DNA of 64,000 nt from Streptomyces griseoviridis (lineage in GTDB: Bacteria > Actinomycetota > Actinomycetes > Streptomycetales > Streptomycetaceae). Positions 27,001-30,157 of this stretch are shown piece after piece. The position numbers and the translations under genes are program-made. Position 1 is the first letter of the stretch; each line of letters begins with the position of its first letter. The notes beneath the pieces were generated by a model that saw only the letters and a list, made by a program, of their open reading frames with translations, did not search any database and was not told the origin of the DNA. The stretch lies in assembly GCA_014649155.1 (NCBI GenBank), contig BMSM01000023.1:46307-110306 (forward strand), read 5' to 3'.

Positions 27001-29735
27001 GTCCGCGTGTCGCCCCCCGCCGGGGTGACGGCGCCCGGAGTGTCCGAGGGGGCCGACAGCGCGGCCAGCCTCGACAAGGGGTCGGTGGCACGGGCGTCCG
27101 TGCTCCGGGCGGCGTCGCGGCCGGCGGGGCCGTCGGCGCCGCCGTCGGTCTCGGTGCGGGTGCTCGCGGGGCCGGGCGGACGACCGGTGGTCTCCGCGGT
27201 GGCGGGGCGCGGGGTGGCCTCCGCGCGTGCGGACGCGGTGGCGCGCGCGGGTGTCGTGGGCTCACCGGTACGTCCGTCAGCGGGCGGGGCGGGAGCGGTC
27301 GCGGCGGTCTCGGTACGGACCCGGGGGGCGCCGGTGCCGGTGTCGGCGCGGCCCGTGCCGGGTGCGTTCTCCGTACGGGCGCCGGTACCGGCCGGGAGTC
27401 CCGACGTGCCCTCGGCGCGCGTGATGGGGCCGGACGACGAGCCCGTCGTGCGCTCTCCCTGGCCGGGAGCACCGGCGGCGCTCTCGGTGCGGACGGGCGG
27501 GCCCGCGGGCGCGTTCGCCGGTGCCGGCCCGCGGCCCGCCGGGCCGGCCGCCGTGCTTTCGGTACGGACCGAGGCGGGGCCCTCGCCGGGGCGTGCCGGG
27601 GTGGCCGCTCCGGCGGTCTCGGGCCCCGGGGAGAGGGTGCGTACGGGGCCGGCCCCGGCCGGCGCCGGGGACGCGGGGCCGGCCGGGGCGGGACGCGCCG
27701 GTGCCGGGGCGGCAGTCGCCGTTCCGTCCTGGCGGGTCTGGGCACCGGGTGTGTCGGGGCGCGCGGCGGTTCCGGTGGAGGCGCCCGGCGCCGCGGCGGG
27801 AGTCGCCGCCGGCTCGCTGCCGCGCGTCGTGGTGGCGTTCGGGCCGTCGGCCGCCCGCACCTGCGTCGCTCCGGGCCCGGCCTGGCCACCGGGGGCGGCG
27901 GAATCGGCCGTCGAGGGAGTGCCCGTGTGCGGCGTGGGGCCGGGAGCCGTCCCGGGCGGTGCCGTGTGCGTCCCTCCGGCCGTGGCCGTCCCCCGGTCCG
28001 CGTCCGGCCCCGTCTCCGTCCGCGCGGGCACACCGGCGGGATCGTGCGTCGGCACGGACGGCAAGGCGGTCAACGCATCGGCGCCGGAAGCCACCGCCGG
28101 CTCCCGCACCGGCACACCCGCCGCCGGATCATGCACCGGCACAGACGGCAAGGCGGTCAGCGCATCGGCACCGGAAGCCGCCGCCGGCTCCCGCACCGGC
28201 ACACCCGCCGCCGGATCATGCACCGGCACAGACGGCAAGGCGGTCAACGCATCGGCGCCGGAAGCCACCGCCGGCTCCCGCATCCCCGCACCCACCGCCG
28301 GATCACGCACCGGCACAGACGGCAACACGGCCAACGCATCGGCGCCGGAAGCCACCGCCGGGTCCCGCACCGGCACAGACGGCAACACCGCCGGCTCGTC
28401 CGAACCGGTCGCCGCCCCCGGCTCCCGGACGGGTGTGCCGGCCGGCTCACTCGCCCCCGCCCGCGTGGGCGCGGTTCCCTCGAAGCCGGGCAGGCCGCCC
28501 GCCGTCGGCCGCGGGGTGCCCGTGCCATCGGCGGACGCCCCCACCGGAGCCGTTGGGCCGGGGGTCACCGTGTCGGCCGCCGGTGTCCCCGTGGCACCGG
28601 TCGAGCCCGAAGGAGCGCCCGTCCCGGTGGACGCGGGCCGGGGACCCCCCGTACCACCGCCCGCGACCGTGGAACCCGGGGCCGTGGCGACGGTGGCCGT
28701 GGGGACCGGGGCCGTGGCCCCGTCCGGAGTGCCGGGAAGGGGTTCGCCGGCTGCTGCCGCCGAACCCCTTCCCGGCGCTCCGGACGCCGGCCCTGGTCCG
28801 GCCGCTCCCCGGGGCGGCGTGGGGACGACGGGGCCGGCCGACGCCGGCGGCGTCGGTCCGGCGGTCCCCGTGAAGTCCGGTTTCCGGGGCAGGGACTTGA
28901 CCGCGTCGGCGGCGGACCCGGCCGCGGTGTCGGGAAGTCGCCCGCCGCCCGTGTCCGGCCGGCCCAGCGCCGTGCCCGCGGCGCCGCCCAGGAAGGCGAG
29001 ACCGAGATCCATCGAACCGCCGAGCGCCGCGTTGGCCGCCGCGCCGCCGACGACACCCGCCGTACCACCGATCAGCCCCCGGCCGATCAACGACTTCGAG
29101 TACTTGGGGGCGACCACCCTGCCTATCCCGGAGAGCCCGCCGAAGGCCGCGCCGCCGATGGCACCGCCGACCGCCATGTCCCGGATGGCCTTGGGGTCGA
29201 TGTTCTTGCGGTGACCCTGGAGGATCTCGATCGCCTGGAGCAGCGTCTCCAGACCGGTCATCACCCCCGCGCCGACGGCCGCCGAGGTCAGCAGGCGCCG
29301 CAGGATCGCCATGATGACCTGGCGTACGCCCGTGATCAGCGCGGGCACCGCGGCCATCCCGAACAGCGTGTTCATCAGGAAGGCCAGCTCGACCAGCATC
29401 CACGACAGCATTGCGATGACGAGGTTGGTGGCGTGCTCGACCTGCAGAGCGAAGTCGTCGCTCATCACCTGCAGGTTGTCCGCGGCCTGCGCCAGCGCCG
29501 GCAGCGTGCTGTTCAACTGCCGCATGTAGTCGGTGAACGCCTCCGCCGGCTCACCGGTGACATGCCCCTGCACCACGGCGTTGGCGGCGTTGACCTCGCC
29601 GACCATGGCCTGCACCTGACGGCCCAGCTCAGCCCAGATCTGCCCCTGGCGCCGCAGCCCCTCGGGGTCCGCCTCCGGCAGTTCCGTACCGGTCAGGTAA
29701 GCCGCGTACCGCAGCGGCTCGGGGACGTGCGCCAC
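1..29735 (-). CDS. Giant WXG100-led 'lonely Cys'-type protein, 3' end outside window
   Basis: The frame is open without a stop from a GTG at 29735 to the left edge, at least 9,911 codons (over 1 MDa). The start has a GGAGGG ribosome site and overlaps the upstream stop (TAGTG). Approximate layout by residue: 1-100 WXG100-like helical hairpin (W at 31, GEPAEAF motif); 90-250 hydrophobic and Gly/Ala-rich stretches, probable membrane segments; 250-960 Pro/Ala/Thr-rich linker with 29-residue repeats; 1010-1445 charged coiled coil; 1450-1650 disordered; 1650-2430 helical; 2480-3780 alpha-solenoid-like repeats; 3835-3970 a compact domain of unknown type; 4128-4515 alpha/beta units with His4381 and Cys4436; 4580-9911 beta-rich modules with Pro-rich and coiled-coil linkers. 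WXG100 N-termini are typical of type VII secretion substrates, so export and a surface or effector role are inferred. The C-terminus, where a toxin domain would sit, is not visible. No secretion ATPase gene is in the window. Confidence 0.85.
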   Translation of the reverse strand, partial: MAHVPEPLRYAAYLTGTELPEADPEGLRRQGQIWAELGRQVQAMVGEVNAANAVVQGHVTGEPAEAFTDYMRQLNSTLPALAQAADNLQVMSDDFALQVEHATNLVIAMLSWMLVELAFLMNTLFGMAAVPALITGVRQVIMAILRRLLTSAAVGAGVMTGLETLLQAIEILQGHRKNIDPKAIRDMAVGGAIGGAAFGGLSGIGRVVAPKYSKSLIGRGLIGGTAGVVGGAAANAALGGSMDLGLAFLGGAAGTALGRPDTGGGRLPDTAAGSAADAVKSLPRKPDFTGTAGPTPPASAGPVVPTPPRGAAGPGPASGAPGRGSAAAAGEPLPGTPDGATAPVPTATVATAPGSTVAGGGTGGPRPASTGTGAPSGSTGATGTPAADTVTPGPTAPVGASADGTGTPRPTAGGLPGFEGTAPTRAGASEPAGTPVREPGAATGSDEPAVLPSVPVRDPAVASGADALAVLPSVPVRDPAVGAGMREPAVASGADALTALPSVPVHDPAAGVPVREPAAASGADALTALPSVPVHDPAAGVPVREPAVASGADALTALPSVPTHDPAGVPARTETGPDADRGTATAGGTHTAPPGTAPGPTPHTGTPSTADSAAPGGQAGPGATQVRAADGPNATTTRGSEPAATPAAAPGASTGTAARPDTPGAQTRQDGTATAAPAPARPAPAGPASPAPAGAGPVRTLSPGPETAGAATPARPGEGPASVRTESTAAGPAGRGPAPANAPAGPPVRTESAAGAPGQGERTTGSSSGPITRAEGTSGLPAGTGARTENAPGTGRADTGTGAPRVRTETAATAPAPPADGRTGEPTTPARATASARAEATPRPATAETTGRPPGPASTRTETDGGADGPAGRDAARSTDARATDPLSRLAALSAPSDTPGAVTPAGGDTRTAALPRPDAREGGAAGGADETAPDPFARLAGTRVPTDPPGPALPDLPTAPTQAPVSYAAYVRGAATRLDEVARDVGLPGDTRTALVRDIRRAADADDWPGAADAIARFRDAVEAQDLGGRYRSFESHLAGGFDRLAELGVPRAEWQRAGTAVREAWARRDGHAVDEALRDYTALVERHVPAEVLTGRDVPVHHDPEPARLRRDMERARGAEADRLYRDFLRAEALSQQMRTRLDQAVADGEGVREAVLRQRLRTSSTPEEATAAARELDDLLRTQSLEERLRRLSSDDDDATTEEDAALRRRLDALGDGSAADRQERELRRRLDRAETDEERLGVLRELEEHRDLQSLRQRVEDLGREDRPVSDEELRERFRALTADDTGAVAELRREILDMPDDTPEDIASRRADRLDALLREEEETRLRRVRELERELQRLLDERQAERYDQLAGLRPPSAIPAGEPSRPGADATSSAPAAPSALADRITAARSRLDEARSEAERLQQLRGELLTELPRLENAGHLERITDRGLSERRERSAADRTDEVSGLLPSPPDAVRTGADEPSTTSEPGTGPDAPDSSGTPDVPLTPDEPGSPGTPDALIPDAPVTGRDASDTPGAPEDLRASGTSDTPGVISETAAGPSRSDTTADPSRSDVTADPSRSDTAADPPRSDVPAEPPRPDRRDEPAVPAAGAAVEEGTATLQRPSATDPEPGQPPVSTGVPPRAAPSTVHTVPPPAHMPASDWRASAWRTAQEELHQRYTEEFAAVPRTGETTPDADTAAAVTEGSEAWDRRVDETFRQWQREAAPRLSPEQLQRVRQRAETDLGHLMATRPRDPEPEESGPVPAREPEESGPVLAREPDEDRLRLAFATAAAWELGLARGETAFDRVYHEDWGSRVTETWRHRIGDAAEPFALTGEAITAARDDAHSAFRAEWNQTLRSSLTTVRSEEELRSAVRDAARELRRLTASLPGRLDHRVLLHGFLDRLQETADGMAAAPSAHLDDRGRELLAAFEAEDVPVSGPGLARVLDEAARTLADDFERVFPTWDRAAGVFSQGRELPARWVEDFRALLSELPVRHARQAVQEAEILRSQEAVERAATSWAGTDSTVRRSVAERFPVDLAPPRPAVLQALRTSVASAVSRRFDEIVGAPGDAPLADRVRQFRSAYEDLTDPERLHTWLTLHQARERVTTLAGQVFDDSLRQWRAEHAGADLAEPDLARARAGLDERLLSAFDELFTARPVTAREVPGLLRRWDIVLAGEARTLPAHFTFETDIASSLTGAARSFEDLRAGRDIPPERLDRLAADFRADFLAAYTDVWGPRSLSASWAQHEAAHADSFTSGLAAARLRSLLAEDDGDDRDDLPGTTEEAGDRPRQQDGEEGSRQLRDRTGEPSRPAVPTGREAGTAVDRRARTAADKAAGGAEGAEAARRRLDPGEREPATPDRPEPDATRLTVTEVRELAGLLEVSTGTAESLLVSAGRYLSAPLEIGREPEVEARREARRDALVRIAETLHTRGAEAAASLADRLAADHPDLWAAGPGLPAGARRKTAARNTGTAEQQGESSRTGAAATAVPEPAPPAPLTERGRQQLAAAATSVTADTPAVRGVLLERLTRLARAAGWHEQWPVRALAGLAHTDRRWTAEENRPVVVRLLRPDAVHLIERAAANPFLSVYLFTTPALADVLPSAPTLLSKLFELPGRYQQQATTFLHHPEYLAALVAESAPGRRDLLEAIESGAVWTDRLFKTPELAHRLRSQVDLLRVVSHANALPLANLVARSEEFAEALRRADRPVQRAELLATEHTLTAGLTRLTGTPPPVPLDHRRLLAHEELRTALRSHADQPYALFGVPGLLDLAMADTSVPDVLAASPKLIDVLPDVPAFGARIARSRALVEAAAGNPAVATVLSHDPAAFDDVPEDRLADALTAAVPPRRHPSAAVRPASTGGDAVARLRAADPVADLALNDPGLVAELRGTPGLAEVLTDRPGLFREPHEYRRLLRKHSAAVRAMVARADMAELFQPGVLRTVLRHPALENQMVGEFARDVVRRLAGLMSSSPGMREAYYWNAALVEIVAMTPGIAVIYRPLAGFEERLRTGDHLVTLARVTTGDFLPDPMRPVRERLADGLTENGGALLTLFARNPRAATALTRPARLANVRAHPEVVRDLAHRPGLPLSVTHWEQLFEDRPLLGVLEGRSDVREMLLAAPETLLEAVARPGFAGALAGHRLDEALARVADTRANAKNKKGRAWINDLLDVIRDTGAPVLSVEGIRYTGQDLSLAQVLTRPEPEAEAELRRLIPDDGRGGLVRALETNRDVRKVPRLFELAKARPALAASLFGNPELLATLRDRKALLDLVADPQEGVLALLHDHHDLTRALRTNDYLYRYIVTDSYNRAWLMKTPSGVRHHVDNPELSRLVLYRREVNQRLHSDDDNRLVTASQDVARVLADGGPVMELLVREQSLRQGMLRVLPAPHGPAAIRAAVSSLPLLQTLVGHPERLAVLAMVPRLAEALAARPDVLTTRAQYEKLLDSASLRSMLTRHPEQTPLVLGDAALFDTASAQPALVAALAKDPHVGRLLQRRPVVHELLRLHPEMAGRLSEDGSALRRALESVPGLADTLREQPGVWRDIQRAPWLVDALLRSHRLLDAARTGGALWRAARADRVLAQVFTPQLVRRLAPREALLATLAEHGLGTAGPEAEEARQVLSRTDLVRFLDEETWFAVPLLTTAAWRERALRDSGVTEILRSLTRDGRLRDLVAAPTPEPLLRALTRTGGPARTTAEPAPAERQRDTGRQGRGGTATSRTADRPARTSVWAQALATVPEAAELLLSPEAATLAAATVDHPELLPLLLAVPTVVEDLRTDPGQWRDYTFAAFLETPEATLVGFEDDYQNWLDGLNLVLEGDYRARVAEAARAVWSRARAERAAERAREAAEVDRRMTAFAPHDSGTWEYSGRLVLAAHVRPDRLTAEHYRVLREVASGQRRPRENAVHANKALHVHLDGGSGGASLAHVLAPDGRVDTLVYALSTSRQGNRYQWEGHGARYVDGPLELDAVFNAPPLVASAELVREAARRAGTRSTAAATGTGKKGKGRTQDTPAAADAVPAPVTDPELSRLTGALATYHTALEEHASARQARNAARTMATAQGRLEEARRALRDLGLDPDLRDTDAGPALLRMSSSVRQAAGPSTFPQDRRRADGSSRRAAPVPDGTVSLRDIDRRELIDGTGRRVGYDLVPTRDVAAGRVRALPGESVWRIDYDPGVAGHSAPAVRAHGPDGPVSLPLRAFADLVAAHRTRPGAVRLVAPYAARYGLDLARAVADRTGTRVYTHPGRVDLVPSALGDLEIRPVGRTEDGDAAGDWVHVDPGTDRATDGTGPRDGSGPESGGETVVHSVTGESVPVRSLALTPLADARGELIGHASLPERELAAFREALTGLPDTETYEVPSGSGTHAAARGPNPWAGASGARYLLVSHGVAEAPYTNLVTRDGRTLAFTGDQVAAVLRRRASFRAFHARAVRPADSSVTVVTCYAAATPAARATSYVQSLADGLGLPVTGPTGPLEIGVGRVVLVPSGGEAGWRTARPGDETTVFRGFTGLSEVTTGDGPVRPAGTLALSSASSSSGDLPGAAVLEPRPPRPAMPSLDGLLTGLDLGTPPAERAVREHPVTPAAETARQSRDRRDAALVFAPPAYALSQDAGRGAGTETYAFAGDRLPRALRDGVLDLVPSARRAETGRLLDTYLAGAGLDDAVRQAVADRLTLVLRPSGGPLTVTVRLRFGDWTQLTDPRGEPVGDAGTAGVLRDAPPRPLAGQVRDWRESATADRSVDHSLRPYLSLPFSQALAHVPGLGQADSVAQAVLGGFSKRTAYSTATSSGSTRTVRPASAGREVSFLHDVEVGLTVRFAGQDERRSRQVVERALIGTYPRRAVTALPAPAGTRHATGALWTRLSATAATDTAEPGATPDGGPPAAGAASAPGGAAVTLPALSWVDSVTGAAEYRAAVFAAADPATRADPASAAFAALDTFAGVRSLLDGLPDATAGGYYSAPLVSAAGRADAIRVDATLHNPRPVPDSTELSRVDVEDVRSGSVGAASVQGDAAKTGAGAAVTLAAAALGIPAQVPLPTVTFGRSVQYTRPGRQDDSLEVRRLRHTDEPTTVVEFDVRVATRSLAGRPGASARLTARVRMLTADAARYGLSPADAGDTSAGPPADPETTARTRPGRTLTLPPSMGDWLPPTSRITELDPPAAARALRAGLDLVRVHFPGYLSAREPGDALAGAPQPHHITNHLALAEALHPAALARRAHLLTGAGHSVVLTRPAGPDTEQLRVTVRFGLEQADFAYVRSRRGQTEVVHGTSFDLFSSALRQSKAAAGIGVDLGDPTGTESSAPSTRIAPKLSWSRSVDETGGFSVAGAFGGGALWLAEFTGPVTLHLTARPVTGPGQDVAEPVPARAVPARATLVVPEDLALEQDAGGRPRSTLDFTTETDADGTVRRVPRTVDPAPRRSWTPAPGERLPQDALHMVRTDHLFPQAVSLLREAGVHRLDPADEAALRTSLSGLAARIGDLGGAPYPVWRRPAGTGTFTTRAWAEVAVQVRHAGLTALGESGHAFHYDHTAATALVRDSRTGERGVEATVGSAFGPPAQDDAPLAGPDGTRIDLGYGRGTPVTTGHTASGRGDRTRTRVGDHVWAEAPVDLIVTVRRWEEPSLPLTGGFSSRRAAQREITGEPLRTPGLALVPSDAARALGLLDGTAATAGPAGEPQAPRSVAPANVLRGDGFDQALVLGVPDLGPLVQRTLTQVRALGVLSREHADAVEAELWKVAGRQGTAALLETMLSGLPVLVPHRNAISTAMARITLTAELGAPRALGRADDAYLLERAHVLVREGTRTVTRNTSHQGRVGAAGTSDQADLLTDLGSDVARSQVSRAESSGTRSADRREAAALQILRPQVTAFDVRVTVELEAHRALSAAPSLLGVVTPLLGTVGRHTLGTSLLPGELRLGHEERLTRPRTEVVPRPPAAVRPAPARWQRPEPLLSQEVLRDAFVGTIGDLAGLRRATESLVTGLDALTGASPAAHSWQGGLFLLHSKIAAVFSPPYLYQRFLDLVAGGTLHEPVTLPGTGSDLSARLEISADVRGLRGSGPGDLPGTVVQQPHRSVLLPAGRPGADVRLGRPLGSGPALGAPERAADETLVLTGPAGQDGRAFSRLEADSVTWHLVLRPAVGPPRAVRVTVTDQAAVLYVPADVLDALPDDRAGTARGTAEPDGEAAHTQDTDKDRDRDRDRGKGRAADTAREPDDAPDTADDDARAGQDFTDALTRLERAEAELAALTERQAHSSAGGSADAARALEEAEAAAREARQRAQSAADRLSDALDRAERTGRAVRPTPTDALLRDRPGLLGAGLLDGLLRRRGDTAAVPPAETVELRPVPPRRTPAPTRDETTGSTPRPAPDGDPVARPAPDGDTTTRPAPDGNDARRASADDLVSDRSPWGEPVHDRPSWVDLVTARPAREEPAVARRPEDAGPAPVTTAEPEHPWYVDHGLLGHASVTSTAGFGAVAAQEAAEAIAGRLPEALRPLAGDIEAAVRSLLLTSGSHAWEDLLAHGVTLTARGRLVWLRPVLVDVRPAAVAERADGVREYGVRFATTATGRQRTRQRALGAEAATLLGFGTASAVASSMLLGLPQLHAETSARTTDVLRRNVIAGRTLFIGGNRPFTASVRVRVFVDGAEHTPEVTVDRRLRVEFPAEYTGTTAPRPDMTAPPVAAAPSTAVGAPAPRGLDRPVLNAIDISPVVAELHRNLRHAGLDASAAGTFMRHAREMLNERTARTRSRWWLTSGDTSGVIEVPLTAGRSARARLSVRAEVDSLQFAGISPGVQTRDDLGRGIARGTGRATSGSAGVSFGYNAYGFSMPVTEAGSTAPGAKGLLPLFGVGFDRGTGSGLTVTSQTLNHTVLNMSGDQARYRARLRVTVEVGGTGRLRVAPVSRVVEADLGVPLRDGGGAADFERRVLGAVHTPGLLPDAPTVLPGPVAAQPHVRALLRESGTAPVRLRELPERMAAGRPRALDPAEPLALAARRGQGFAMALAMPGSELVGEHLLAALRDQVTPAVRRSTDWAAVGGEVNLFFGRPVLEADLPSMLAGISHTVTVGGARYRLTARALLGDRLSGGGFDMTVNARAARTETVTGKRGSEWRVSAGGGGGVLVPLGEGRRLRVGGLTVRGGLERSVDEQFTAAHAGYRRTETEGAVQEHVYDTVYELSVRREDAAPGRSGAETWWLDPAERLVTQVVVPRQHVPAAPVDAAAVAEAGRVTFQRDWPAATARQLDLAHGGTGGLYPSFLVMPELTRLIAHGYASLAGLPPRWTADRGNWPEEITELTQPSVLAARLGALTGPDGHETVLPKRDGWRYTVRLRLRAYAPRDLGPTGGPTEIEQYAQTVDKFGRDERRTWRVGLSGSVGPQFGVGAFAGNSHGTRHDDGAAVLARTEDPGHGHADPDTGGEHGTVAGESGHAGAGARVVALAQTEAKWAWGRGTGKVAGVVEISRATYAGTPHVLQASPVFEATVVRTKGRRREESVRYLRVERGLELLVPERRLEDLLRPAPEPPSPTAAPVSEPSATTPAPEPSATTPAPEPVASGSGHRALDRRHLLGRPLPGAVHPEILRADGVLREIEQRLQRRGALSATGAAREQLRRALRATFSSDALQSQYTALTGTGVARWFPVPGPFGTTRYVWVRATAEVLPAHSHRPRPEIKFTLRSEAVNEDVTGTERSFKAGAGLGIRTRFGAHDAHGGTELEVGYEVSREHAHEVARQVVDISRANTREGSEEFEHPLNVRVEMRMATEPPAVLAVPLDTARQAARRTLAVLRGDLTAGAPEQLRWGTWYDDGLAADQRVPAEVRLLVPRHLTVAATAPEPPLAEPAGPVTTPHWTDPVPAPAVPQALTDFIHPWEVPAAPAVQRWAKAAAHQPVTAPDLTRDNAWEVPGLVPHDMAGVRYDHHTSTGMLRANVVPLLRHGYRVPVGDRTVTVGFDLTAAVPVGPDEGVKFKARRYQQDHTSPKSEQSTSRGVVVAAGPETGGMPDGDRLYERTTFDVYNRGAGEHQGFEAGETRETNREATRPYRHYRFDVDVVVQPAEGARRALRVPVPGGLYAMLPLDADGRLAGGLEESMAHVFAGREQTPEPVPDTAAAPAESQEPTAPEPTRAEEDAATTSGRTTAGPPAPVPVEDLLEGVRIARAADRPVAVWLPGAEAAGLALDEATLDRLPDLLPADGVLVLGEPVTDGTPAVADRPVTVDALAALLTSAAPGHAPFLAMPGADRIAPALAERMGVPVVAAEHGLVIDPAAGALVAPATPGATGTTALLRFDREHPAGLALGAAPRTAPWSPAEPVAADTAAGRHPDRESEREAEPQPGLGDPVAVHPAARTIGIPRAGLPGLPEVLRTLRSLVRDAGRGVPETVWSLLPQRLLSNYRYLVPDEEGAVGGLLVPLGEAEALITLDPLDPRAVSHPAASYDGVSAPRGDAEEAAPARVTPFGLAAIPEEEEGPRGLVPDRAPGPERFHANEAINASYLTGAFVRSHSGPTTATRGGISMSYGIGVAPGVLQVARVGAGVSGTANASSRSTNWVGDAEGGHVEAAKADSVMLAYRPEWTVRLRTDAARSWDTVAPVRVATDDDRRLLLYVPDHYVREAGEQVIAEGTNGLEDLLPRVHYASGLTGLPALFDRIVEALRGEGLHLPVGSVPREELLQKLWNLDSHLDEAVGDRHGYPFTLHNRYGKPIATVEVHSVRQSRGTRVGSTSDKAPIENVRTAIDGTSGAHGLGQSTTLSAPSAELSLVPLPLVNPALGLGVSASLSMTWNHSDGISSGRTGLSVVVPRDTGPSAAYRVEFQHRAHVAVRGGKLVTTPAVRGQGMVRMPEAEAFAHGFPVDREALNDTAATEPRVPYRPGLLRDTGHRPDDPLHLDLPPHVREGRGIGTGVVEFDEHTVRELHGALAAELRRLGFLTGDRTAPLSDARWWSHAATVDGLLQNHELLDKYVSRRGLESHIDQLLQTGVIIPMTRPRGVLGVDLDLDAVKITLRARPSSAEEAPPEFLGVTRTRPVVYLAMGMETAGQSTGGNRQIGLGIRFRTGFNQLKAAPVGLDLKRTVGATAAVTFLNNRPELLEYNGVVGRHALYLDLTATLELQHSGLQGRLRPGARDPLPIEVPRQRITAYLPPLDTTVSTAVSHRRRTDASVLDRAVVYHVDATGLHEAAVSALDDLTGPQGHADSELHSFTGTIQVRAHLKEIVRGRYTSDQFFDTGFRNTHAAVDVRASLGPSAFAGVLEDFVLGDIGLWMTQTSHTDTSSSGVSWAQAGVTVGGPVGGGSLQGETGATRNWQWNTSATRGQTGAEEMIRLGFGRGYVYRAQADFEVRSRWEKSAKLLPSSHRSDRRLVSGNTVMYVLSEPDALERYAEDALPVPDERLVDVMNRWYAGEVRLSGTTVAGVLSRWMADTPEPADRTAAHPLAGLTLGRRDLARTLAQLHDNGVLPVLDARTRAAFGRRFGLPLSEPGNAFPASGFPEYLTHRNPGGTMLGHSTVRGVSYDTARSTYDIVRAQVDRVAPGLLAARPELWRGDGRRIGRLQGSVNVLQSMLAEGRDSAMWEDLLSPNGHTFYLVNPIGWLLSDVVEIKLSDALDSAPQVYDFRPDSGLEKYGHGYESTSAGNSRDVGQSFTVGKIGGGETYTSHNGGIGVGTGSHQGVTRAETAATERTAYAWGGTYLVHLRHTLTVSVRRLDTAGRPLNTWLTGLYRGLDGARSTTAVTTASGTLDLQVPRGLGEFHPQYGPSGAPDPRPLPELPGDAYVAGTLLDDALPAGQRLMRRLFGADADGSRILNPLLSRLHLTNHLLQATAGHRHLLTDSLFEPGRTSRRARLYLRGDLFGLEVLGPVHGTGTGRYTKHQSGTTASASHDRWRPVASAGTSASGVLAQHDPAKTSDGQSYPPYTGQGGASASWNTGNGLAGAGTENYRR
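10603..10692 (-). repeat. Three 30-bp repeats in the giant gene
   Basis: Units start at 10603, 10633 and 10663 and each encodes 10 residues of the type RPAPDGDPVA, a Pro-rich linker between beta-rich modules near residue 6350-6380. Confidence 0.8.
11172..11207 (-). repeat. Hexanucleotide repeat in the giant gene
   Basis: Six CCTGTC-like hexamers, the last two diverged, encode an alternating Asp/Arg-Lys run (DKDRDRDRDRGKG) in a highly charged linker near residue 6180. It is a site likely to vary in length between strains. Confidence 0.85.
24438..24503 (-). repeat. Two 33-bp repeats in the giant gene
   Basis: Two 33-bp units (24438-24470, 24471-24503) and a partial third encode an 11-residue acidic repeat of the type REPEESGPVPA. 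The unit is in frame and nearly identical between copies. Confidence 0.8.
24994..25113 (-). repeat. 27-bp tandem repeats in the giant gene
   Basis: Four to five imperfect 27-bp units encode 9-residue repeats of the type SRSDTTADP (about residues 1542-1580), within a disordered Ser/Asp/Pro linker. Boundaries are approximate. Confidence 0.75.
28062..28382 (-). repeat. Tandem 87-bp repeats in the giant gene linker
   Basis: Three units of 87 bp start at 28062, 28149 and 28236, followed by a 60-bp unit at 28323 that lacks 27 bp, and a partial copy on the right. Units differ at a few positions only. On the coding strand each encodes 29 residues of the type ALTALPSVPVHDPAAG plus VPVREPAVASGAD, a Pro-rich stalk at about residues 451-558. 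Confidence 0.9.
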
Positions 29736-30094
29736 TACCGGCGCCCTCCGCCGCCCGTGCCGCCGCCCTCACCGATGTGCGTGTTGAGGCGGGTGGTGGT
29801 CTGCTTGGCACCCTGCTCAGCGGCCTCGAAGAGGGCGGCCATCTTCTCCAGCCCCTCCTGGGCCTGGGCCACCGCCTTGCCGACTCCCGTGACCCCTTCC
29901 CTGACCAGCAGGGCCGAGGGGTCGTGCTTGCCCTTGAACTGGCGGCCGAAGCTGTCGTTGCCCGCGGGGTCGCCGAGCGCCTCGATCCGGCGGCCCGTGT
30001 TCTCCGCGAGCAGCCTGAGCTTCTCGGCGACGGGCAGCAGCACGGCGGCGGCCCGCTCGATGCCTTCGGTGTCGACGCGCAGGGGCTCCGGCAT
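29735..30094 (-). CDS. WXG100/ESAT-6-like small protein
   Basis: The protein has 119 residues, is mostly helical, and has a Gly-rich tail from about residue 107. An FGRQF motif lies in a turn between two helices (about residues 49-53), matching the variant hairpin turn of Streptomyces ESAT-6-like proteins; a strict W-x-G is absent. The ATG at 30094 has GGAG eight bases upstream. The stop TAG shares its G with the GTG of the giant gene, so the two are translationally coupled. WXG100 proteins form dimers that are exported by, or act as chaperones for, type VII secretion substrates. It is inferred to be the partner of the giant protein's own WXG100-like N-terminus. Family membership is fairly sure, the partner role less so. 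Confidence 0.75.
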   Translation of the reverse strand: MPEPLRVDTEGIERAAAVLLPVAEKLRLLAENTGRRIEALGDPAGNDSFGRQFKGKHDPSALLVREGVTGVGKAVAQAQEGLEKMAALFEAAEQGAKQTTTRLNTHIGEGGGTGGGGRR

Positions 30095-30157
30095 GGGACA
30101 CGCTCCAAGGGCGAAACAGAGAGACGGCGGACGGACGGGGAAGAACGAACGGCGGGG

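Noticed and set aside
28062..28382. CRISPR array.
   Set aside because: The repeats are contiguous 87-bp in-frame units without unique spacers, encoding a Pro-rich linker.
1..29735. A modular polyketide or nonribosomal peptide synthase, suggested by gene size.
   Set aside because: No ketosynthase, acyltransferase, adenylation or carrier motifs were seen; the content is helical repeats and beta-rich modules instead.
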